Positions 1-5,080 of a stretch of DNA of 5,357 nt are shown here, piece by piece. Under the pieces are notes generated by a model. That model saw only the letters and a program-made list of their open reading frames with translations. It was not told the origin of the DNA and made no database searches. The stretch spans positions 1-5,357 of the forward strand of contig JBKPRX010000036.1 of NCBI GenBank assembly GCA_046734795.1, given 5' to 3'. Position numbers and translations under genes: made by a program. The stretch is from JBKPRX01 sp046734795. Its GTDB lineage: Bacteria > Actinomycetota > Thermoleophilia > Gaiellales > Gaiellaceae. The number at the start of each line of letters is the position of its first letter. Positions within the stretch are counted from its first letter, which is position 1.

Positions 1-405
1 CGCGTGCGCGAGGAGGCGGGTTGGCTCCGCGCGAATGGACTCGAGCCGAGGCTCTTCTGCGGCGGCGGGTGGTACATGGACGAAGCCGTCGCGGAAACGC
101 TCGCGGAGCTCGGCTACACCGACTGCACCGCACGTGTGGCAACGGTGACCGAGGTGCGACTCGATTCAGGCGCGACGTTGCAGGAGCTGCCGACGACGCA
201 TTCCGTCGGCGGGCTCGCGCGCGCAGTGCTTGCACGACGCTTGCCGCCGTACGTGCACGCGTACTGTCACGACTACGACCTCCTCGACACGCGGCGCCGC
301 CTTGCGTTCACGCAAGCGCTGCGCATCCTTCGTCGCCGCGGCGGCAGGCACGAGGCGAGCCGCGAAGGCGCGGCAGTCTCGTTCAGCGAGGCTTTCGCGC
401 GCTGA
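1..405 (+). CDS. Polysaccharide deacetylase-like protein, C-terminal part (5' end outside window)
   Basis: The frame is open from the first base and ends at TGA 403-405, giving 134 residues of a protein that starts upstream. The GTG at 4-6 is probably internal, because the fragment lacks the first half of the fold. Family clues are the stretch FCGGGWYMD (residues 19-27) followed by a helix and ELGYTDCTA (36-44), which resembles the late part of NodB-type (CE4) deacetylases, and the near-terminal HAYCHDYDLLD (86-96), which looks like the final His-containing motif of that fold (H90, D91). Known family members remove N- or O-acetyl groups from polysaccharides using a metal bound by an Asp and two His; those ligands would lie in the missing N-terminal half, so activity cannot be judged here. 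The usual Arg-x-Pro motif is not seen and a Gly-rich CGGGW stands in its place. A role in editing a surface glycan is inferred from the neighbours. The 3' end overlaps the convergent methyltransferase gene by 23 bases. Confidence 0.72.
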   Translation, partial: RVREEAGWLRANGLEPRLFCGGGWYMDEAVAETLAELGYTDCTARVATVTEVRLDSGATLQELPTTHSVGGLARAVLARRLPPYVHAYCHDYDLLDTRRRLAFTQALRILRRRGGRHEASREGAAVSFSEAFAR

Positions 406-1012
406 AGACGATCAAGTTGCCGAAGAGCCGCGGCGACACGCGCAGGAAGCGACTCGCGACGAACCGAAGCTCGACGTCGTCGTAAGCGGCAAGCAACCGC
501 TCGACGTCGCGCGGCGCGAAGATCCGCAGATGCGTCGGATCGTGATCGAGCGGCCGGCCCGCAAGCATCGACAAGCGGTTGCGCAGCCGAAAGAAGTTCG
601 GAACCGAGCCGACGAAGGTGCCGCCGCCGCGCAGCACGCGCCCGATCTCCGCGACCAGCCGTTCCGGCTCGCGCAGGTGCTCGATCAGCTCGCCCGCGAC
701 GACGACGTCGAAGCTCGCGTCGGGGAAAGGCAGCGACTCCTCCGCGTCCGCCCAGTGCGTCTCGATCCCGAGCTCGGCGGCTCGAGCGAGCGCGTCGCGA
801 TCGACGTCGATGCCGACGACGTCGTTTCCCTCGAGATAGGCGCGCGTCAGCGCGCCGTACCGGCAGCCGATGTCGAGCACGCGCCTGCCCGGACCGCCGA
901 CGAGCCGCGCGAAGAGCTGCGCACGCTCGTCGCCGCCGAAGACGAAGCCCGCGCGGTCGCCTCGCTCGTGGTGAGCGCGGTAGGCCTCGTCGAGCCGCTC
1001 GAGCTTCGTCAC
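383..1012 (-). CDS. Class I SAM-dependent methyltransferase (Methyltransf_11/25-like)
   Basis: This 209-residue protein has the order of a Rossmann-fold methyltransferase. The SAM-binding motif I is VLDIGCRYG (45-53), the acidic residue after strand 2 is in GIDVD (67-71, D69), WADAEESLPF (87-96) is the adenine-side loop, and FDVVVAGELIEHL (101-113) is motif IV with the common EH pair. LRGGGTFVGSVPN (127-139) follows, then a DHDPTHLRIF (156-165) segment often seen in small methyltransferases of surface-glycan and lipid loci. It should transfer a methyl group from SAM; the acceptor is not identifiable, but a sugar or glycan intermediate fits the context. The GTG at 1012-1010 was chosen because it overlaps the stop of the upstream membrane glycosyltransferase as GTGA; a longer reading back to 1426 would run through that gene in another frame. 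No Shine-Dalgarno is evident, so translation is probably coupled. No membrane segment or signal peptide is seen, so it is cytoplasmic. Confidence 0.88.
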   Translation of the reverse strand: MTKLERLDEAYRAHHERGDRAGFVFGGDERAQLFARLVGGPGRRVLDIGCRYGALTRAYLEGNDVVGIDVDRDALARAAELGIETHWADAEESLPFPDASFDVVVAGELIEHLREPERLVAEIGRVLRGGGTFVGSVPNFFRLRNRLSMLAGRPLDHDPTHLRIFAPRDVERLLAAYDDVELRFVASRFLRVSPRLFGNLIVFSARKPR

Positions 1013-2274
1013 TCGACGACCGGGCCTCGGTGCCACAACGGCCGCCGCTCCCACAACCAGACGACGCAGGCGCCTGCGCAGAGCGCGAGCAAGAAGTCCC
1101 ACGGCACGCGGTAGCGCGTCTCGCCGACGAAGAGCATCGCCGTCAACGTCTGATACGCGAGCAGCGACACGGCGACGATTGCGACGATGCGCGGGACGAG
1201 GAACACGCCGACGATCGCGAGAGCGTAGAGAACGATCATGTAGGCGGGCTCGGCGGAACGGCGCAGCGTGTCGAGCCAGCCGCCCGCACCCGGCCGGCCT
1301 CGAGTCTCGACGACCGACGGTTGCCACAGCCACGTCGCGTCGAACAACGCGAGCCGAGCCTTCTCGCCCGGATGATCGCGCCAGAAGTCGAGCACCTTGT
1401 GTTGATACATGCTCATCTGCGCGCACTCGTCGTACGGAACGACGACACCGGTTCGCTGCCAGTGCTCGTACGCGTCCTGCGGTGTCGGCGGGAAGCTACG
1501 CGGCTGCGGCACGTGGTCGATCCACCCGCCGCCGCGGAGCGTTTCGAGCGTGCGAACGTTGTTCGCCTTCCAGAGCGCCTTCGAATCGGTCGTGACGGTC
1601 CAGCAGCCGACTGACGCAGCGTTCCGTCCGACCCAGGGCATCACGACGAGCGCGGCGGCGGCGAGCATGACGGCGAGCGGAACGAGCGCGCGCCGGCGGT
1701 GCTTCCAGAGCAAGACCGCGCCGACGAGGAGCGGAATCGCCTCGAGCCGCACGTTGCCGAGGATCGCGAGCCCGATCACGAGCCCGAGCGCAACCGCAAT
1801 CCAGAGGCCGAAATAGCGCACGGCGAGCAGCGTCAGGAGCACGAGCAGCGCGGCGAGGAAGTGGTCGAGAATCTCGCGGTTCATGTGCACGTCGTGCCAG
1901 ACGAGGTACGGATGCAACGCGACGGCGCCGCCGGCGACGAGGCCGGCCACTGGCGAGATGAATCGGCGGCCGATCTCGTAGACGACGACCGTCGTTCCGA
2001 CGGCGACGACGATCTGCGCGAGCCCGACGACGAACCAATGGCGCCCGAAGATCCAGTAGAGCGGCACGAGGAACCACGCATAGAGCGGCTGCGTATACGC
2101 CGACGGATGGCCGGGGATGAGGCCGAAGGTTCCGGAGTCGACGAAGGTGCGCGCGAAGTCGTCGCTCTTGTCGGTGAACGCGGTCAGGATCCGGCCGCGC
2201 TCGTACACGAGCACCGCGAGGCGCGGCAGCGCCGTGACCGCGGCGAGCAGCGGGATCGCGAGCCGCGGACGCAC
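1009..2274 (-). CDS. GT-C fold membrane glycosyltransferase (GT39/ArnT/PMT-like)
   Basis: The protein has 421 residues and about 11 hydrophobic segments (roughly 5-24, 63-77, 81-99, 105-122, 135-152, 154-172, 177-190, 196-214, 343-361, 362-380, 392-408). The first outer loop contains TDKSDDFARTFVDSG (34-48), whose acidic pair D38/D39 matches the position of the catalytic Asp/Glu of GT-C enzymes, then GHPSAYTQPLY (55-65). The C-terminal ETRYRVPWDF (385-394) resembles the RYR-P signature common in actinobacterial members. Family enzymes move a sugar from a polyprenyl-phosphate donor to a lipid, glycan or protein on the outer side of the membrane; the donor and acceptor here are unknown. A hydrophilic segment (about 215-340) with C224 and C284 is probably external. 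GTG at 2274-2272 was chosen because hydrophobic sequence begins at once and a TACCCT box lies 6 bases upstream. A TTG at 2328-2326 with a good Shine-Dalgarno would add 18 residues and cannot be excluded. It is the first gene of a leftward pair with the methyltransferase. Confidence 0.85.
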   Translation of the reverse strand: MRPRLAIPLLAAVTALPRLAVLVYERGRILTAFTDKSDDFARTFVDSGTFGLIPGHPSAYTQPLYAWFLVPLYWIFGRHWFVVGLAQIVVAVGTTVVVYEIGRRFISPVAGLVAGGAVALHPYLVWHDVHMNREILDHFLAALLVLLTLLAVRYFGLWIAVALGLVIGLAILGNVRLEAIPLLVGAVLLWKHRRRALVPLAVMLAAAALVVMPWVGRNAASVGCWTVTTDSKALWKANNVRTLETLRGGGWIDHVPQPRSFPPTPQDAYEHWQRTGVVVPYDECAQMSMYQHKVLDFWRDHPGEKARLALFDATWLWQPSVVETRGRPGAGGWLDTLRRSAEPAYMIVLYALAIVGVFLVPRIVAIVAVSLLAYQTLTAMLFVGETRYRVPWDFLLALCAGACVVWLWERRPLWHRGPVVE

Positions 2275-2280
2275 CGCGCC

Positions 2281-2286
2281 AGGGTA
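2281..2286 (-). promoter_or_regulatory. -10-like box (TACCCT) of the GT-C/methyltransferase operon
   Basis: Read on the minus strand the sequence is TACCCT, then GGCGCG, then GTG at 2274-2272. TANNNT with a 6-base gap would place the transcription start on or next to the G of the start codon, as for a leaderless mRNA. There is no purine-rich ribosome site before this GTG. The box has only the three TANNNT consensus bases and no -35 partner, so by itself it is weak; its support comes from the same layout at the two other transcription-unit starts in the window. Confidence 0.45.
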
Positions 2287-2310
2287 ACCGCCGCCGCGGC
2301 GCGCGAGGGC

Positions 2311-2324
2311 CCGGCCCGAGCCGG
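2311..2324. repeat. Short inverted repeat CCGGC-N4-GCCGG
   Basis: Two perfect 5-base arms flank CCGA. The dyad lies 5 to 18 bases upstream of the TACACT box of the phosphotransferase gene, where a -35 contact or an operator would be expected. It is short and made only of G and C in the arms, so it may well be chance in GC-rich DNA. Confidence 0.25.
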
Positions 2325-2328
2325 TCAA

Positions 2329-2334
2329 TACACT
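2329..2334 (+). promoter_or_regulatory. -10-like box (TACACT) of the phosphotransferase gene
   Basis: TACACT matches TATAAT at four of six positions, including the strongly conserved T-A and final T. Six bases (CCTCCC) separate it from GTG at 2341. That gap leaves no room for an untranslated leader, and the CCTCCC is pyrimidine-only, so it cannot act as a Shine-Dalgarno. This suggests a leaderless transcript starting at the GTG. No clear -35 hexamer is seen upstream. Confidence 0.5.
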
Positions 2335-2340
2335 CCTCCC

Positions 2341-3822
2341 GTGGCGACGAAGCAGCTGGAGACGCGCCAGGCCGCCGACATCCGCTCCGCTCGGCCGGCG
2401 GTCTTCAAGCCGTGGCATCTCCGCGCGGTGCTGCGCCGATTCGCGAGCATCCTCGTGCTCGTCTTGCTCGACATGGCCGGCCTTGCACTCGGCCTGTACA
2501 TCGCGCTGATCCTCCGCGCGGTCTACCGCGGCGACCACCCGATCCTCTGGGGGCTGCCGTGGAAGGCGGAAGAGAAATGGCTGCCGTTCTTGCTCGTCGT
2601 GACCGTGCTCGTCTTCTGGCGCGCGGGCCTCTATGCATCGCGCGAGCAGCGCGCCGGAGTCGGTCGCGTCGTGGCGTCGCTTCTGCTCGTGCTCGTGATC
2701 ACGCTTGCCTTCGCAGTCGGCACCGATTACCAGCACGGCACGTACGGGCTCTATCCCACGGCGTTCCTGATGACGACGATCTGCATCGTCGTCTTCCGCG
2801 CGAGCTACGACGTCGTCACGCGCGACGTGCTGCGCGTGCTCGGCGCACGGCGGCGCGCCGTGCTCGTCGGCGAAGGCGAGCATCTGCTCGACCTGAGGCG
2901 CACGCTCGGTTTCGGTCGCGGCGGGATCGACTACGAGTTCGTCGGCGTCGTGACCTCATCGCCGGACGGCGTGCCGCACGACGTTCTCGGAGATCTGTCG
3001 GAGCTGCCGCGCGTCCTCGAGGAGCGTGCGATCGACGAGCTGATCGTCACGGGGTCGGACTACGAGGAATCGCAGCTCCTCGACATGGTCGAGCACGCCC
3101 ACCGGCGCGGCGTCCAGGTTCGCATCGCGCCGACGACGACGGAGCTCCTGGTGCAGCGCGCCGAATACGTACCGGGCCAAGGCGTGCCGCTTTTCGAGCT
3201 GCGCCCGCCCGCGTTCGCCGGGATGGACTGGCTCGTGAAGCGCTCGTTCGACCTCGTCGTCAGCACGCTCATCTTGTTGCTGGGCCTGCCGCTCTGGCTC
3301 GTGATCGCCGTCGCGATCAAGCTCGACTCACGCGGGCCCGTCCTCTATCGCGATCGGCGCGTCGGCCTCGGAGAGCAGGAGTTCGCGATGCTGAAGTTCC
3401 GCTCGATGCTCGACGACGCGGCGGAGCGGCAGCCGGCGCTCGAGGAAGAGAACGAAGCCTCGGGTGCGCTGTTCAAGATCCGCGACGATCCCCGTGTCAC
3501 GCGAGTGGGTCGCCTGTTGCGACGGGTCTCGCTGGACGAGATGCCGCAAGTGCTGAATGTCCTGCGCGGCGACATGAGCCTCGTCGGTCCGCGCCCGCTG
3601 CCGGTGCGCGACTTCTTGAAGCTCGAGGACTGGCATCGCAAGCGCTATCTCGTGCTGCCGGGCATGACGGGTCTCTGGCAGGTGTCGGGCCGGATCGCGC
3701 TCTCGTTCGACGACCTCGTCCGGCTGGACTTCTACTACCTCGAGAACTGGTCGGTGTGGCTCGACATCTCGATCCTCGCGAAGACGGTTCCTGCGGTCCT
3801 CGGCGGCAAGGGCGCGTACTAG
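2341..3822 (+). CDS. Polyprenyl glycosylphosphotransferase (WbaP/CpsE type initiating sugar transferase)
   Basis: The 493-residue length and domain order fit large polyprenyl-phosphate sugar-1-phosphate transferases. Four N-terminal membrane helices lie at about 36-60, 80-97, 109-127 and 137-153. A CoA-binding-like Rossmann domain runs from about 171 to 288, beginning RRAVLVGEG. The C-terminal catalytic domain (296-493) starts with KRSFDL and a hydrophobic helix broken at P317. It continues with GPVLYRDRRVG (332-342), KFRSM (352-356), SLDEMPQVLNVLRGDMSLVG (397-416, with the likely catalytic pair D399/E400), PRP (417-419) and LPGMTGLWQVSGR (439-451). Known relatives transfer a sugar-1-phosphate from a nucleotide sugar to undecaprenyl phosphate, the first committed step of capsule, exopolysaccharide or O-unit synthesis; the sugar cannot be told from sequence. 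GTG 2341 was chosen over upstream in-frame starts, which would extend through the opposite-strand gene; there is no ribosome site but there is a well-placed -10-like box. The next gene starts 43 bases after the stop. Confidence 0.93.
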   Translation: MATKQLETRQAADIRSARPAVFKPWHLRAVLRRFASILVLVLLDMAGLALGLYIALILRAVYRGDHPILWGLPWKAEEKWLPFLLVVTVLVFWRAGLYASREQRAGVGRVVASLLLVLVITLAFAVGTDYQHGTYGLYPTAFLMTTICIVVFRASYDVVTRDVLRVLGARRRAVLVGEGEHLLDLRRTLGFGRGGIDYEFVGVVTSSPDGVPHDVLGDLSELPRVLEERAIDELIVTGSDYEESQLLDMVEHAHRRGVQVRIAPTTTELLVQRAEYVPGQGVPLFELRPPAFAGMDWLVKRSFDLVVSTLILLLGLPLWLVIAVAIKLDSRGPVLYRDRRVGLGEQEFAMLKFRSMLDDAAERQPALEEENEASGALFKIRDDPRVTRVGRLLRRVSLDEMPQVLNVLRGDMSLVGPRPLPVRDFLKLEDWHRKRYLVLPGMTGLWQVSGRIALSFDDLVRLDFYYLENWSVWLDISILAKTVPAVLGGKGAY

Positions 3823-3865
3823 CGCGCTAACAGAGCCGACACACCCGCCAGCCATACTTTCGACC
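3823..3865 (+). promoter_or_regulatory. Promoter region of the CgeB-like glycosyltransferase gene, -10-like box TACTTT
   Basis: This 43-base gap lies between the phosphotransferase stop and the next start. It contains CATACTTT at 3853-3860. Read as TACTTT (3855-3860) the box ends 5 bases before GTG 3866; read as CATACT (3853-3858) it ends 7 bases before. Both spacings allow a transcript that begins at the start codon. The stretch CGACC just before the GTG is not a Shine-Dalgarno. No good -35 hexamer is seen. Read-through from the upstream gene is also possible, since no convincing terminator lies between them. Confidence 0.42.
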
Positions 3866-5080
3866 GTGAAGGCGCCGAAGATCCTGGCGGTTGCGTCTGC
3901 GGTCGATCTCGACTTTCGCTACGGCTGCACGCCCGCCTGGTGGCAGCTTTGGAAGGGGCTCGCGGAGGCCGGCGTCGATCTGATCGTGACGCCGTACCGC
4001 GGGCGCGCGATCGAGTCGCCGTGGTGGCGGACCGCGCCGAATCCGCTCTATCGCGAGGCGGAGGCGTACGCGGCGCTTCGTGCCGGCGCGGCACGGCTGA
4101 AGGGCGACCGTTACCTGCGCCGCGACGAGGACACGCCGCCGGAGACCCGCAGCGACAAGTTCGTCCGCGAGGTGATCTGGCGTACCGTGACGCCGCGCTG
4201 GCAGCGGCACGTCGAGTCGCTGCTCGAACGCGAGGGCGACGTCGATGCCGTGCTCGTCTTCACGGTTCCGATGAGCCACCTGCGAGGAGTGCCGACGCGG
4301 TTGCGGGACCGGTTCGACATCCCGATCGTCTTCTACGACGGTGACGTGCCGATGAGCTTGCCGGAATTCGGCGGCATGGACACGGGGTTCAACTACTACC
4401 ACGGCGCCGATCCGTCCGAGTACGACGTCGTCGTGTCGAACTCGGAGGGCGGCGTTCCGCGCCTCCTCGAGCTCGGGGCTCGCCGAGTCGAGCCGCTCTT
4501 CTGGGCGGCGGACCCGAGCGTCTTCCAGCCGCTCCCGGTCGAGAAGGACGCGGATGTCTTCTTCTATGGATACGGCGACAAGTTTCGACGCGAGTGGATG
4601 CGCGAGCTCGTCGGCGAGCCGAGCCGCGTGCTCGCCGACGTCGACTTCGCGCTCGGCGGACGCGACTTTCGCGGTGACATCGGACGCGCGCGCCTGCTCG
4701 GCGACGTGCCGTTCAACACGTTCAACCGCACGATCTCGGGAGCGCACGTCAATTTGAACATCACCCGGCGCTCGCACGCGACCTTGTCCGCGTCGTCGTC
4801 GGCGCGGCCGTTCGAGCTCGCGATGGCCGGCGCCGCGATCGTCTCGAACCCCGTTGCCGGACTCGAGCGCTGGTTCGAGCCGGGTCGCGAGCTGCTCGTT
4901 GCCGAAGACGCGGAGCAAGCCGTCGCCGCGTATCGCGAGCTGCTCGGCGATCCGGCCGCAGCGGAGGAGCTCGGCCGTCGCGCTCGCGAGCGCGCGCTCG
5001 ACGAGCACACGTACCTCCACCGCGCACGGCAGCTGCTCGAGGTCCTCGGCCTCGCGACGCGGGAGCGCGTGGCGACGTGA
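3866..5080 (+). CDS. CgeB-like GT-B family glycosyltransferase
   Basis: The 404-residue protein begins with a Rossmann-like strand, KILAVASAVDLDF (5-17), and an aromatic-rich helix, CTPAWWQLWKGLAEAG (21-36). The N-terminal half ends near IPIVFYDGDVP (152-162), VVVSNSEGG (188-196) and WAADPSVFQP (213-222). The C-terminal half begins at DVFFYGYGDKFRREWM (230-245) and holds NLNITRRSHATLS (297-309), then RPFELAMAGAAIVSN (314-328) with E317. It ends with GRELLVAEDAEQAV (340-353) and a helical tail containing HTYLHRARQLLEVL (381-394). This C-terminal pattern is typical of the Glyco_trans_1_2 domain found in CgeB-like proteins, where the FE-A-G segment binds the nucleotide sugar. It likely adds a sugar from a nucleotide donor at the cytoplasmic side of the membrane; donor and acceptor are not predictable. 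No membrane helix or signal peptide is seen. GTG 3866 lacks a ribosome site but has a -10-like box just upstream. Its last four bases are shared with the next gene. Confidence 0.85.
   Translation: MKAPKILAVASAVDLDFRYGCTPAWWQLWKGLAEAGVDLIVTPYRGRAIESPWWRTAPNPLYREAEAYAALRAGAARLKGDRYLRRDEDTPPETRSDKFVREVIWRTVTPRWQRHVESLLEREGDVDAVLVFTVPMSHLRGVPTRLRDRFDIPIVFYDGDVPMSLPEFGGMDTGFNYYHGADPSEYDVVVSNSEGGVPRLLELGARRVEPLFWAADPSVFQPLPVEKDADVFFYGYGDKFRREWMRELVGEPSRVLADVDFALGGRDFRGDIGRARLLGDVPFNTFNRTISGAHVNLNITRRSHATLSASSSARPFELAMAGAAIVSNPVAGLERWFEPGRELLVAEDAEQAVAAYRELLGDPAAAEELGRRARERALDEHTYLHRARQLLEVLGLATRERVAT

Larger units (their letters stand above)
2275..2340. promoter_or_regulatory. Divergent promoter region between the GT-C and phosphotransferase genes
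   Basis: Only 66 bases separate the two chosen GTG start codons, so this segment must hold or adjoin the control signals of both transcription units. Facing outward at its two ends are TANNNT boxes, one for each gene, each 6 bases before its GTG. Between them are a 14-base dyad, CCGGC-CCGA-GCCGG, at 2311-2324 and a 10-base palindrome, CGCCGCGGCG, at 2292-2301. Either could be an operator, but both are short and GC-only, so chance is likely in this composition. No TTGACA-like -35 hexamer is found at 16-18 bases from either box. On the minus strand, GGGAGGAG (2340-2333) is a Shine-Dalgarno-like run in front of TTG 2328-2326. Confidence 0.55.

Noticed and set aside
230..1114. A 294-codon plus-strand frame across the methyltransferase
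   Set aside because: It is antisense to a gene with clear SAM-binding motifs and its own translation is low-complexity Arg/Ala/Asp/Glu sequence.
1013..1426. An in-frame upstream extension of the methyltransferase
   Set aside because: It overlaps the GT-C gene in a different frame on the same strand, is very Arg-rich, and adds nothing to the methyltransferase fold. The GTGA junction explains the start better.
2292..2301. A perfect 10-base palindrome CGCCGCGGCG as an operator
   Set aside because: It consists only of C and G in a CCG-rich stretch, where such palindromes arise readily by chance, and it has no second copy nearby.
1699..2340. An in-frame upstream extension of the phosphotransferase by 214 codons
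   Set aside because: It is antisense to the well-supported GT-C membrane gene and its product is a charged, motif-free sequence. The family domain order begins naturally after GTG 2341.
2329..2883. A further upstream extension of the GT-C gene into the opposite phosphotransferase gene
   Set aside because: The product is rich in Glu, Asp, His and Arg without motifs and lies antisense to a conserved membrane/Rossmann region. Only the short TTG alternative at 2328 remains plausible.
3812..3827. A hairpin GCGCG-TACTAG-CGCGC across the phosphotransferase stop codon, a possible terminator
   Set aside because: The stem is only 5 base pairs and is followed by TAACAGAGCC rather than a T-run, so it does not meet the pattern of an intrinsic terminator.
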